Notes under the pieces: model-generated | Seen by the model: only the letters and a program-made list of their open reading frames with translations | The model's database searches: none | Told to the model about the DNA's origin: nothing | Made by a program: the position numbers and the translations under genes | Shown here: positions 10,478-22,437 of the stretch, one piece after another | Layout: each line of letters opens with the position of its first letter | Position numbering within the stretch: the first letter of the stretch is position 1 | Assembly: GCA_030581615.1 (NCBI GenBank) | Contig: JAKTTT010000058.1 | Coordinates: 1 to 64,000, forward strand | DNA length: 64,000 nucleotides | Source of the DNA: Alloascoidea africana | Taxonomy: Eukaryota; Ascomycota; Alloascoideomycetes; Alloascoideales; Alloascoideaceae | Direction of reading: 5' to 3'

Positions 10478-11467
10478 CTAACAAAGATGCTGCGAAAAGA
10501 TCTTGTGAGAGATCAGGTTTTGTTTCCCAAGAAACTTGTTCGGGAACCTTCTATGCGGTTTTAAAATTACGCATGCATTCTCTGTATTACTATCAACTAT
10601 AACTTTGATTTCTCTGGGAGCCGCTGAAGGATGCGTTCTTTCCACCTCTTGTATTCGTTCTGCTTTCTCTTGGACGAGTAGTGCTGGGAGAGCAGAATCT
10701 ACAGTATTGTTAGAAATGCCGGATGCGGACTGTGAGACGGTAGGTGTACATACCATGCTTCCCATGCTTCGAGACCCATATGCCCCATACTTATCCTCCA
10801 AATCTCTTATCCACTTCCGCCCTCTAACCAGATCTCGTACAATCGCAGCAGTTTCGATGAGTTCAGTTACTTCAGCAGTATTATTCTTATAGCTCAAGAG
10901 CTTTCTTATGAATATTTTACTTTGAGACTCTGTTATTCGCGGTCTAACTCTCCTGTACACCACCAATACCAGCGCGGACAGAAATAGCCATTGATCTGAA
11001 AACTCCTTAACGTGTGCACCAAACGCTTTGACCACCATAGAGATGGCATCCTGTGGAAGTCCAACACTTTCGCTTAACAGGATGATGTCTTTGTGTTGTA
11101 GTGGGCACTCTCGTCGTTTTGCGAATGTGGGACTGATGTGCTTCTTCTTCTTCTTTGAAGGTGATAGAAGAAGAGCATTATCTCCCACAAGCACTTTGGT
11201 GAATTTGTTTAGGTATGACCTATATTTTGAGGGGGGGATTGGTGATTTGGCGTCTGAGGGTTCTGGTAAGCCCATTCCTTTATTTCTCTGGCATTCTATA
11301 GCGAGATGAGCACATAGCATATACCGCGCAACTTCATCATTCTTTCTCATCGTAATGCTCCTGCTCTTCTCATAGAAGGATAATATTTCATCTGAAAGGT
11401 CTGAAGTTCTGCCTTTGAACCCCGGCATGAGGCTTTCTATGGCATCTTGAATTGCTACAGTTGCCAT
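10478..11467 (-). CDS. ORC6: Origin recognition complex subunit 6
   Basis: Orc6 is the smallest and most divergent ORC subunit. It binds Cdt1 and helps load MCM helicase at origins. The 329-residue product begins MATVAIQDAIESLMPGF and keeps the amino-terminal cyclin-box-like signature: a helix ending SRSITMRKNDEVARYMLCAHLAIE, matching the fungal pattern of an acidic EiAR followed by yxCAhlAce. A second TFIIB-like helical block follows after a basic patch (SKKKKKH). The carboxy tail is variable. The start is ATG 11467, since the open codons upstream have no ATG. The stop lies only 51 bp from the SIS1 start codon, so SIS1 must use promoter elements within ORC6 or a very short spacer. The assignment rests on the N-terminal signature. 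Confidence 0.8.
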   Translation of the reverse strand: MATVAIQDAIESLMPGFKGRTSDLSDEILSFYEKSRSITMRKNDEVARYMLCAHLAIECQRNKGMGLPEPSDAKSPIPPSKYRSYLNKFTKVLVGDNALLLSPSKKKKKHISPTFAKRRECPLQHKDIILLSESVGLPQDAISMVVKAFGAHVKEFSDQWLFLSALVLVVYRRVRPRITESQSKIFIRKLLSYKNNTAEVTELIETAAIVRDLVRGRKWIRDLEDKYGAYGSRSMGSMVCTPTVSQSASGISNNTVDSALPALLVQEKAERIQEVERTHPSAAPREIKVIVDSNTENACVILKPHRRFPNKFLGKQNLISHKIFSQHLC

Positions 11468-11861
11468 CCTGAGTTCCAAAAGCAAATCCAGGCTAGTTGA
11501 TGCTCATAGAAGGTGTCTGGGTGTATGGCTGCAACTCCAGTAATGATAAAGTGAGTTTACTAAAAGATTACATGAATCAATCTTCAATAGACACGTAAAT
11601 TAATCAAAGCTAAACACTACTTGTATATGGCCCGTCTTCATACAAACTCCCAAGACAATTCGTAGTACAGGTATCTTTTCTAAGTAGATCCTCCTCCATA
11701 ACAGTGTTGCACATTCCAAAGAAGTCACTAGTCATGCCAGACATCCATAATTGCAAATTTCAAGAGCAAGCCCAGTTTTCTATGTGTCTTGATGAGCCTT
11801 GCAGGATATACAAATGGAAGAGGACCCGAAACGTTCTTGCGTGTCAACCCCTTTGCTGTGA
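11468..11861. other. Spacer between ORC6 start and aquaporin stop
   Basis: About 390 bp. On the minus strand, in a different frame from the aquaporin end, residues such as SGPLPFVYPARLI can be read just downstream of its stop. They faintly recall an NPAR segment and could be a decayed carboxy half. Otherwise nothing is seen beyond the ORC6 promoter. Confidence 0.4.
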
Positions 11862-12518
11862 TTAGAAAAGCCAAGAGAGAACAGCCAGACTTCTTAAAAG
11901 ACATAGTTTTGCCAAAAATAGAATAGTTGTGTATACAATCTCGGCCCCAAACATCATCAACATCAACTCTCCAAACTTGGCAATGCCCGTGTTGTGATAG
12001 CTGAACAGAGTTTGAAATGATCTGAAGGCTTCATTATCGAGAATTATGACTGTGAAAGCAGCTGAAAGACCGGCTAGAGCCTGAGAAATGAGGTTTGAGA
12101 TCAGTCTGCTAGATTCAAGGATCCCTATACCGTAAAGAGAAAGAGAAACTATCGCATTGAATTGACCTCCAGAAACCCGGTAAAAGGCATGGACCTTTGA
12201 GCTTAGAGCAAAGGCTGCGGAGATAAGTAGAGCGATCATACCAAACATGGAGGAAAGCTTTTGGTATTGTTCTAAGTTTGTGGTGGAAGGATTGTGCAAA
12301 ATAGCGTCCAATTTTATCAATTGAGCAATGACATAAGAGAAAAGGAAGAGAAGGTATGTACCAATGAATTCCCCAATTGTGGCCGTTAGCTTTGTTCGAC
12401 TGTCTTGGGTATTAATTCCTGATCTGTAGTAATCAGTTAGTTTGGGGGACTGATAAAGCCCTTCATTTGGGTTAATGAGAAGGGGATCTATTTTTTCCTT
12501 TTTGGACGAGAAGCTCAT
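11862..12518 (-). CDS. Aquaporin/MIP-family channel, divergent and truncated
   Basis: MIP proteins are six-helix water or glycerol channels with two NPA half-helices. The 218-residue product starts MSFSSKKEK with a 45-residue cytosolic tail. A first membrane helix follows (GEFIGTYLLFLFSYVIAQL), then a second ending in SGGQFNAIV, where family members have SGG-x-x-NPAV. The proline is therefore lost and the first NPA is degenerate. Two or three more helices follow up to EIVYTTILFLA, then the frame ends in LAVLSWLF. The second NPA half, expected about 40 residues on, is absent. Either this is a host gene in decay or a frameshift hides the rest. Channel function is doubtful. The start is ATG 12518. 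Confidence 0.65.
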   Translation of the reverse strand: MSFSSKKEKIDPLLINPNEGLYQSPKLTDYYRSGINTQDSRTKLTATIGEFIGTYLLFLFSYVIAQLIKLDAILHNPSTTNLEQYQKLSSMFGMIALLISAAFALSSKVHAFYRVSGGQFNAIVSLSLYGIGILESSRLISNLISQALAGLSAAFTVIILDNEAFRSFQTLFSYHNTGIAKFGELMLMMFGAEIVYTTILFLAKLCLLRSLAVLSWLF

Positions 12519-14635
12519 TCTGAATGTGGGGACTGTCAACTAGGTGTTGAATTCTGGTGAAGAATATCTAAAGTCTGATGACAGAAAGAGGTTAGCCTTC
12601 CTTTATATTATAACCATATGAAAAAAGCGAGGCTGCAGGGCTGAAACAGAAACACGATCTGCTCGTCTTTTAAACGACAGAGGATTGCTGTTATTCGCTT
12701 CTATATTATCGTATTATGGGCGTTAGATTTCTTTGTAGAACCAATTTGAGTTGTTTAATGAGCAGACATGGATGTGTGTTCAGAGTCATCCCTTTAGATG
12801 TGTGCGATATAGGTTACAGCAAGTTCCATATGTTGACTCCTGTCAAACCTATTAAGGGCAGGACATGCAACTAACTGCTCAAAGATTCTCGAAATCAAGT
12901 GCGCATTTGACAATTTAAAGAGACCAGAAAGAAAATAAAATGATTATGTTCTTTTATTTACGATAACGGGAATTTATTTATTGAATATCGGTCACATAAT
13001 AACTACTAAAAGGATTTTACATGTATCCTTTAAAACCTAAACCGCACGACAAGGATCATTGCTCCACTTCATGTGTATATGGCCAAACTTCTTGCCGAAC
13101 ATTGCTCTCATAGAAAAACAAATGGAGGTGAGGAACTATGGGAACACCTATATAGAATTTGTGGGGATATTGCCAATTCGCACATTGGAGAATTGGATAT
13201 TTCTGAAGGAAAGAGTTAACAAGAATTCAAAAAACTCAAAAGATGGATTTAGATCTAATAACTATCAAGCTGTTCAAGATCGTTCTCTAGATCTGATGGA
13301 TTCCATGCACAGGCGCTAGTGCATTATACATTACACATCTTTATCGAAGATTGTTTTAGAGAACTTACAAAATATGACAAGTTTTGCTGTTTAATAGTTC
13401 ACATCAATGGGGAAAGCCCAAGCAATTGGGCTGGTTAAAGAGAATCTCTTGATTACAATGCCAAACGTCAATTAGCATTTCCTAGGCTCATTGTTCATTT
13501 GAAAGAAAAGTTGAGTGTCTGTTGCTTAGGTGAAACAAATTTCAGACCACATTGAAAATCTCACTAGCTTTGGACGATGTTTGATGTTAAATAACAGGAT
13601 TTGGAAAATTGCTAATCATTCATGTTTGTCGCTAATAGATCTTATCTTCCACTCTAGATTACCCAATTAGATGGCATTATCAGTTTTGCTGTCTCGGGCT
13701 TAAAATTGTTGCTCAAGAATAAGGACAATTGTGTTTCCAGAACAACTTTCTGGAGTTACGCACATCATCAATATCCCGAACTTCAGTAGAAGTTAAGAAG
13801 CATCAAGTTGGCGAGCTCAGGGGAGTTGCTTAAAACATATGCGCTACTTTTTGTACATTCAACAGGCTTGATTATTTGCCTTTTCTTGGAATATTTTCAT
13901 GCAGATATACATTATGTGGTTCCAATTGATCTTGGATGTGCCTGGGTAGAATGAATTATCTTCCACCTCACAAAGCGATTAAGTTATGATACGTTCAACT
14001 AAGTACTCTGTGAGCAAAGGATACCTTAAGCAGAAAGTCGAAATAAAAATTAGACGATATTTTAAAACATACAGAGTGAAGCTATTCGGGTAGTACAACT
14101 CAAAGAATGTGATAAGAGTTTTTCTCTTATAGTAATGCGTTTATAACGGTATTATTTTTACCTCGCTCATGATCATTCTATGTAACACAGATCAGGTCCC
14201 GATTTATCAAACCCATCGTTTAACAAAGAGCTTGCAAACATCACTATCACTTTTCACTCTATTCTTTTGCAATGGGAACTGTAAGCTCCATTCTGGGGTA
14301 TTGAATATGAGGGAGCACTTTCATTTGACAAACGATAGTGAGCTAGACCATGCTTTCTCTTAACAACAATATCAAAGTCACTTCAATGAAAGAGCTTTTA
14401 TGTTCTTGAGGTTATGTGAGTGCCAGCCACCAATTTGTAAGTTGCAATTGTGCTTTCAATGGTAATATTCTTGTGTAACTGGGAAACATGGAAAAACCAT
14501 TTGTCTGGAAGTAGCATATCTTACACAAATACTTATCCACTGAACAAACACTCCTAGAATCTAACTGAGCAAATTTAATGTTTGCAGTGAAATAGGAAAA
14601 GACAATTGCAACTCTATTATCTGTGTATGCCATAA
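12519..14635. other. Long intergenic stretch upstream of the aquaporin-like gene
   Basis: About 2.1 kb, AT-rich, with no supportable gene. The longest frames (13059-13319 plus, 14412-14633 minus) look random in composition. No tRNA or repeat was recognised. A diverged transposon or a non-coding RNA cannot be excluded by eye. Confidence 0.6.
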
Positions 14636-15898
14636 CTACATAAAAGCCTCTTTCAGCTTCTCATATGTGAAAAAAATAACAGCACTAGAAGGTGCAGCTC
14701 TAGCGACGGTAATTCCCATGCCTCTATAAAACCCTTTAAACCCCGTTGTTGAATATATGCTTTTTGCAGCACTGATAAAGCCTTCCTCAGGCCCTCCTAT
14801 TATTGAACCAGTTTGGATTTTGCTTTTTATAGTGTCAGCAGGAAATAAAGAAGCATTGTAAGAAACGCCTGCACAGGCTCCACTGATTAGCAACTCTGGA
14901 GTCGTGTTTTCTGCTCGGTTGTTGTAGACTCTGAATTCATGAGAAACCAACTCATATGCTCCAAACCAAGCAGCCGAGCCTCCCGATTCCCTGATCAAGG
15001 TCCCCAATTGGCCTTTCCAGAAGCCTTTAAATCCTTCCTGGCGATAAACCTCGGATACAATATCCATTATGCCATGGCCATGAGCGTGGGCTTCTTTAAC
15101 ATATAACCTATGAACTTGCATCTTACACTTTATCAACTCAACAGGAGTAAGAACAAAGCTCGCAAAGGCGCCACTTACCGCCCCACAAACTGCGAGGGAA
15201 CTAAACGGGAGATCAATTTTCGAACCATCATGATAATAGTGTCTCTTCACCAAGTCCTGCACAGTGTTGTACTACAATGGATATACTCTAGATCAGCACA
15301 CACACTTCATCCGCTTCGTTCCTTCAGAAATGCAACTTACACTGACGAAGAGGCAAGCGTTTTCTGCCGCAGCTCCAAATAAAGGTGAAGATATGCCCTA
15401 CAGATATCGCTGATTAGCCGACAAAAGTTGGTTCAACAACACTGCTCCATAGGTCACACGAACCCTATAAAGACCTTTTACTCCTTCATACTTGAGCGTA
15501 TGGGAAATACATTCTAGTGGTCCTTTAAAGAATAATGGGGAATCGACTGGCTGCGTTTGTAAACGGACTTTGACAGTGTCAAAGGGATGCTCAACCACCT
15601 TTCCCAATGACCCAGCAATCTTTGTTCAGACCCAGATGTGGGCTGTTAGATACAGCCCATAAACAATAAGGATAGTTACGAAACTCAAGCAAAATAAACT
15701 CACAGATCCAAAGATGACATTCTGAATGCTATTTTTCAATGCATCTACTTTTTTCTGTTCCACATTGTTCGCCGGAGCAGGTGTGGACGAAGACAGTTCC
15801 CCAGCGAATGACACATCGCTGGAATAGGAGTTCGCCAACGAGCTCTGGCAAGGTTTATTAGCATCTTCACCTTTTAGATTTGCATCGAATTCCGTCAT
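14636..15898 (-). CDS. ORT1: Mitochondrial ornithine carrier (Ort1), four exons
   Basis: Ort1 exports ornithine from the mitochondrial matrix for arginine synthesis. Four exons restore a 347-residue SLC25 carrier: 15704-15898, 15464-15619, 15341-15397 and 14636-15271. The joined protein runs IFGS-IAGSLGKVVEHPFDTVK, GLYR-GISSPLFGAAAENACLFVS-YNTVQD. The three carrier signatures are visible: HPFDTVKVRLQ, TPVELIKCKMQ and FPADTIKSKIQ, the last two typical of Ort1. Donors are GTGAGT, GTTCGT and GTAAGT. The first intron's acceptor is AAAG preceded by ctgaac, an unusual AAG. The third carrier repeat ends GFYRGMGITVARAAPSSA. The amino end has about 50 disordered residues. ATG 15898 is chosen as the first Met near the conserved part; upstream open codons read like leader. 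Confidence 0.93.
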
Positions 15899-16075
15899 CC
15901 AGGGATTAGTGGAGGGTCGATCTGGGTGTTGGACTAATAAACGCTGGTCTGTGTGGAGGAATGAGTGGTGGTGTTGGAGAGTTTTTTTTTCTTTAGCATT
16001 AAAACTGGATTCTACAAGCAAAGGTAAAAAGTAAACGAATAACACTTTCGATTCCAAATACTAAATAACGAGTCA

Positions 16076-17020
16076 CTACTGACGCCTCGGTTTGGTGAAC
16101 TCTGCGTGCAAAATCAGACTATGGTAACCAACACCATCCAGCTTCTTCCGTGCAGCTTCAGCAGTTGGAATATCAGGGAACGAAACGTAGGCAACACCCT
16201 TTGACTTGCCAGTTTCTTTGTTTCTCACCAGAGCAATACGCTGGGGCTTGAAATCATACAGTAGTTCATTCCTCAGATCATCTTCTGTCACATCCTCGTT
16301 CAGCTGTGTAAATCTCAATGTCCTAGAATCATCTCTGTCATCGAAACGGCGCTCAGGTCGTAAACCAGCGGCAGCGCCACCACCACCGTTCCGCAAGTGT
16401 GGTGGAACATATCCCGTTGTCTTCGGTGCTGAAGCCTCTCCTGGATTGGCTGGCCCACCAGCAGCTCCTGATCTACCCGTGGTTTCCTCGCTTGTTTCTT
16501 TGAATCCAAGGGTGTCTTTGTAAGGACAAGTTGTTGTGAAATGTCCTTCACCACAGACTCTACAAGTAATACCCTTTGCAACACCCTCTATCTTAGAGGC
16601 TTCCTCCTCCTCCTTCTTTTCTTCTTCTTCTTTCTGCCTTGAGATTCCTAATCGAAGGTTCATGTTTTCGCCAATCTGTGTGGTTTGTGCATTAGGACCA
16701 GGAGGTGATCCCTTCTCCTCGCCATACTTGAGCCACTCCTTGCGTTGCGCAACGTATTTGTTCACACGCTCCTTGACGACCGTCTCCTTGATGCGCCTGG
16801 TAACTTTGATCTTCTTTCCTTCTTCCGATACGTAGAAGGAGACGATGGTTTTAGTGCCGTCAGGGTTGACTGTGATTCTGGGAGCATCCTGGTTTGACTC
16901 GTCCTCCTCTACCTCATCTGCCCACTTAGTAGACTTTGTTCTAGATATGAAAGAAAAATTAGCACATTGTTTGAATGCAACAGATCAAACCAAGCAGGAT
17001 ACCGACATAGCAGTAGGCAT
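16076..17020 (-). CDS. TIF35: Translation initiation factor eIF3 subunit g (Tif35)
   Basis: eIF3g binds eIF3i and aids scanning and reinitiation on the 40S subunit. The continuous frame encodes KWADEVEEDE, VNPDGTKTIVSF and KVTRRIKETVVKE, the family's amino-terminal block. A CCHC zinc knuckle follows (CRVCGEGHFTTTC), then a Gly-rich linker with TGYVPPHLR, and a carboxy-terminal RRM (TLRFTQLNEDVTEDDL, then SKGVAYVSF as RNP1). No ATG opens this frame, so a small first exon is needed. ATG 17020 with either donor GTATCC and acceptor aaag (intron 16934-17002) or donor GTCGGT and acceptor ctag (intron 16941-17006) gives an in-frame start. The protein is about 290 residues. The first exon choice is unsettled. 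Confidence 0.92.
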
Positions 17021-17379
17021 TTTGCAGTGTTTTTAACAAGTCGTTTTGCTTCCTTCGTTGTCCAAATACGAAACAAAAGATGAAAATTGAAAATTGTGGT
17101 GGGTCAGGTGACATACACATGACCTCAAAGTATAACTTTGTGCAGGGTAACATTGGGGTGAACCCTAGTAGATTGATCCCCATGATCCAAAACTTCTTTT
17201 CTTGGAGCGGAGGATCCGAATACACATTACTTTTACTGTTTTACTTGGTGAAAAGTTTTGGAGCAGACAAGCCTAAGCAACTTTTGTAGCGAGGCAGCCG
17301 TGTATTACCCGAACTAGCTTCAACACCAAGGAACAGACTGCAGTTTTCCGACCTCTTCTCTGTGTAAGACAATGCTCGT
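17021..17379. other. Divergent promoter region TIF35/OAC1
   Basis: 359 bp between divergent starts. No strong TATA box or other named site could be fixed; some open frames are chance. Confidence 0.6.
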
Positions 17380-18378
17380 ATGGATTCGAAACACAGTTCT
17401 GGGACAGTCGATATTAGGGCATTGCGTGCCTCTTCTTCAAAGCGAGCACCGATGACCGCAGCCGAAATAAGCACATTTGGCGGGTTTGTGGCGGGCGCCA
17501 TCGCTTCGTGCTGTGCGGTCACAATCAGCAACCCGATAGAACTGGTCAAGACCAGAATGCAACTTCAAGGAGAACTGTTGTCGAGGGATGCTCCAAGGGT
17601 GTATACGGGGCCTTTCCAAGCTCTTTCTGTGATCTTTAAGAACGAAGGTATTCGAGGTGCTCAAAAAGGGTTGGTCACTGCCTATATTTACCAGATCGGC
17701 CTTAATGGTTGCCGAATCGGACTTTACGAACCGATGCGGAAAACGCTCCACTCACTGTTTCACCCAGACGAAAACCACCACCATGTTGACTCCTTAGTAC
17801 TGAACGTAATCGCAGGTGCCGGGGCCGGAATGTGTGGTGCCGTCCTGGGGTGCCCTTTTTATCTGATCAAGACCCGGATGCAAGCGTATTCAACGGCGTT
17901 TCAAGTTGGAGAACAGACTCACTACAAGTCTGTTAGAGAAGGGTTGTCGGTTCTCTATCGAACCGAGGGTATTAGAGGGCTTTTCAGAGGGCTTGATACG
18001 GCCATCGTTCGTACGGGAGTGGGGTCGGCTGCCCAGTTACCCTTGTATTATTTGGCAAAGCGAGAGTTTGAAAATCTCGGCTTCTTGGAAGATGGACCTC
18101 TAAGACATTTGACCTCAAGTGCTATATCTGCGGTGGGGGTTGCTATTGTGATGAATCCTTTTGACGTCTTGCTTACTAGAATGTCGAATCAACGAGGCGA
18201 TCTCTACACGAGCGCAATCGACTGTTTAGTGAAGACGGTGAAAAAAGAGGGCCCATGGGCCTTGTACAAAGGGTTTGCTCCGCAGCTTTTACGGATATGC
18301 CCACAGACCATCCTTTCCATGATGTTTATGGAGCAAACGATGAAGCTGGTGAAGTTTGTAGAAGTGCGGGCGTTTTGA
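17380..18378 (+). CDS. OAC1: Mitochondrial oxaloacetate/sulfate carrier Oac1
   Basis: Oac1 moves oxaloacetate, sulfate and related acids across the inner mitochondrial membrane. In yeast it also exports alpha-isopropylmalate for leucine synthesis. The 332-residue product is uninterrupted and follows S. cerevisiae Oac1 closely: FVAGAIASCCAVTISNPIEL, KTRMQLQGE, IYQIGLNGCRIGLYEP, GEQTHYKSV, GVAIVMNPFDVLLTRM and FMEQTMKLV. The three carrier signatures are P-I-E-L-V-K, P-F-Y-L-I-K and P-F-D-V-L-L. It has a 28-residue extension before the first helix. ATG 17380 is the first in frame; Met25 is an alternative start. It is divergent from TIF35, and the next mitochondrial carrier, ORT1, lies only 1.5 kb away. 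Confidence 0.95.
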   Translation: MDSKHSSGTVDIRALRASSSKRAPMTAAEISTFGGFVAGAIASCCAVTISNPIELVKTRMQLQGELLSRDAPRVYTGPFQALSVIFKNEGIRGAQKGLVTAYIYQIGLNGCRIGLYEPMRKTLHSLFHPDENHHHVDSLVLNVIAGAGAGMCGAVLGCPFYLIKTRMQAYSTAFQVGEQTHYKSVREGLSVLYRTEGIRGLFRGLDTAIVRTGVGSAAQLPLYYLAKREFENLGFLEDGPLRHLTSSAISAVGVAIVMNPFDVLLTRMSNQRGDLYTSAIDCLVKTVKKEGPWALYKGFAPQLLRICPQTILSMMFMEQTMKLVKFVEVRAF

Positions 18379-20073
<1,695 letters not shown>

Positions 20074-20376
20074 AAACATTAGATCATGAACTTTCCTTTT
20101 CTCTTTCCTTTGGGTTGACCTGCTTATTGTCTGTTATTAAAGCACAGCGGCCAACTTTACATTCTCATTCTCTTTGTTTGTTGTGTGCCCAAGCTTAATA
20201 TTTCCACCTTTCTTTTCTTTTTTAATGTTGTATCTCTGATTTCTTACATAGAGATATATTCATGTTAATAATACCTGGCTCTGCGCCGCCATACCTTATG
20301 TTTTGTATACCACTTTTTATACTTTTATTTTTCTACTTTTTGTAATATTTATCAGATATTCGAAGTTTAATGTCTA
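20074..20376. other. Convergent 3' spacer SIW14/LAG1
   Basis: 303 bp, T-rich, between two convergent genes. It holds the 3' ends only; no gene is seen. Confidence 0.7.
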
Positions 20377-21974
20377 CTATTCATCTTCTTCATCGCTCCT
20401 CACGTCTTCGGCCCCTGAGCCAGTGACTACTTTATACGCAACTTTTAAAATCATATACATCCAAATTATCGTAATGATTTGGAGCAAAGCTAGCATAAAA
20501 TAAAACAAGTTTAGAACATTATCTGTATAGCATCTGATGTTTTTTGTGTCTTCGCTGCCAGTATTACAGTTGCCAGACATCAAACTATCAGCGTAGAACC
20601 ATGCATGGTAGAACAGATAGTTATAAAAGACATGTCTCAGAAGAATCCAGGAGATCAAGAACACTAGAAAAGCCAGGTCGCACAAGGTAGAGTAGCCCAC
20701 GTATTTGAGCATCTTTGCCGCGGACAATGCGATATCGACAAAATCCATAATCACAAGAATCACATGGCCTATCCTGGTAAAATAGTAGTAGTAGGAACAG
20801 GAAACAAGAATGCAAGTAATGATATGATGTGCAAACATTTGGTAATAATCTTTCCTTCTTTCTTCAACGTTCAAAATAAAGATCTGTTGAAGCCAACCAC
20901 TCAGCTCGATCAGATAGTAGCTTTTGAAGGCACCAGTCATCTCATGGTAAGGCCATCCTTTGAAAATCATGCTAGTGTTCCCCCAGTATGGGCTGTAATA
21001 ATAGAGATAAAATCCAACAGACCAGCTGATGAAGTAGTAAAACAAGCTCCAGCCCTGTTCTGCAAACCTCTCCACGGGTTTGCTTTTGTGTATGCTGGCT
21101 AATTTTGCCAGTGGTTCAAGCACATAGACCATAAGCCCAGCACGGATGACAACGAGAGCAACAATCCATGTGAAGACAAAATAGATGTCGTCGATTCCGA
21201 TCCCATATACCTGCTGGTTTTGCCCGCCCAGTCCCGAATCGGCGGTCCTTGGCGCCGACCCGTATTGTAAGTGGATGAATTTACCCGCATATCTCTGTAA
21301 CGCTGGAATTGTATTAGCCAGAAAAAGCAATCCCAGAACGATAAGCGAGCACTCTTGAGAAACACAAGTATTGGTTAGCAATAATAGTTGAGGATATCGA
21401 ACAGAAGAATAGACAGTATTTACTTACTGATTTGTAGGCTGGCGAGCGGACGGCTATATGCTGACTGTTTGACCTGATGCGAACTGGTCACCTTTAGGTC
21501 GAGCTTTTCCGACAGCTTTCTAGCAGAACGATGATCTCCAGGTGCCAAAGATCCGGCTGCGTTGGCCTTGTTTCTAGCTCGAGCGGCAGATTGATTTCTG
21601 GGCAAAGAAACAGAGACATGGTCTCGATAGCCGCCTCGGTTAGAGCTGATAAATGAGGTTGAGATCGACTCTGGTGGCCCTCCATCTTTCGAAAAGCCTT
21701 CTCTTGAACTGTTCCACTCATTGCTGTAGGCATGATTCTGTAGCCATTGCCCTTTCGGGTCAATGCCGGTCCCTATATTGCCATCAGTGGCCGAGGTCAG
21801 TGAGGACTCTGAGGAGGACGAGCACCGAGATGACGAGTCCGAGGGCCCGAACTGATGCCCTTGGTCCTGGTGTTCTTCGAGGCTTTTAAGTTGGGACCCA
21901 AAACCTTCCACCGCAACACTACTCATGGCAAGGGCCGCGGCTGCGGCGTCTTTGTCGTCGTACAATGTAAACAT
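20377..21974 (-). CDS. LAG1: Ceramide synthase Lag1/Lac1, two exons
   Basis: Lag1 acylates sphingoid bases in the ER with C26-CoA to give ceramide. Exons 21428-21974 and 20377-21353 join across a 74-nt intron (GTAAGT to ctcaag) to give 507 residues. The first exon is a long Ser-rich cytosolic tail of about 180 residues. The second holds several membrane helices and the TLC domain with its Lag1 motif: YYQMFAHHIITCILV with the paired histidines, then VIMDFVDIALSAAKMLKY with the two aspartates. GWPYHEMTGAFKSYYLIEL is another conserved block. The carboxy end SDEEDE is acidic, like CK2-target tails of yeast Lag1/Lac1. Lag1 and Lac1 cannot be told apart by eye. Confidence 0.93.
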
Positions 21975-22437
21975 ATAAAGTGCGATGGATCTATAGATAG
22001 GTGGAGGACCAACGACATGCGCTTGCGCCTAGTGCTGCTTCCAGTAATTTACCTGCCCGTATTTGTTTCTGCTCGTGAAAAGACAGGAGGTGAAAGGACA
22101 AATCAAATTATCTGCAGCGGCCGGTGCTAATGACCTGACGCAGCACATACTCTCCCTCCACATGTGTTCGTGTTGAGGCCCAAAATGCCAAGAGGCACGA
22201 CTATTGAGACACGAGAGTGCAAAAGTGAGAAAGTGGGAAAGGGCGGGAATTGGAGCTAGTTTCCTCGGAGAGAAAGTTCTTCCTCACTCTCATTTTAACC
22301 GAGATAAAGAAAAAAAATTAGAGGAGACTATTGTTCTGTCTATTTAATATGTCCTGGGCTTGTCAAGATAAAGAGCGATAGATAGATAAGAACATGTTTT
22401 GCGATCTTGGGGCACCTTTCCTCCCACAAACAAGTAC
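21975..22437. other. Divergent promoter region LAG1/PYD2
   Basis: 463 bp between divergent starts. It contains A-rich stretches and a short gatagatagata-like run; no specific site is assigned. Confidence 0.6.

Noticed and set aside
13059-13319. 86-codon frame upstream of the aquaporin-like gene
   Set aside because: No similarity or conserved pattern is visible; it is short enough to be chance.
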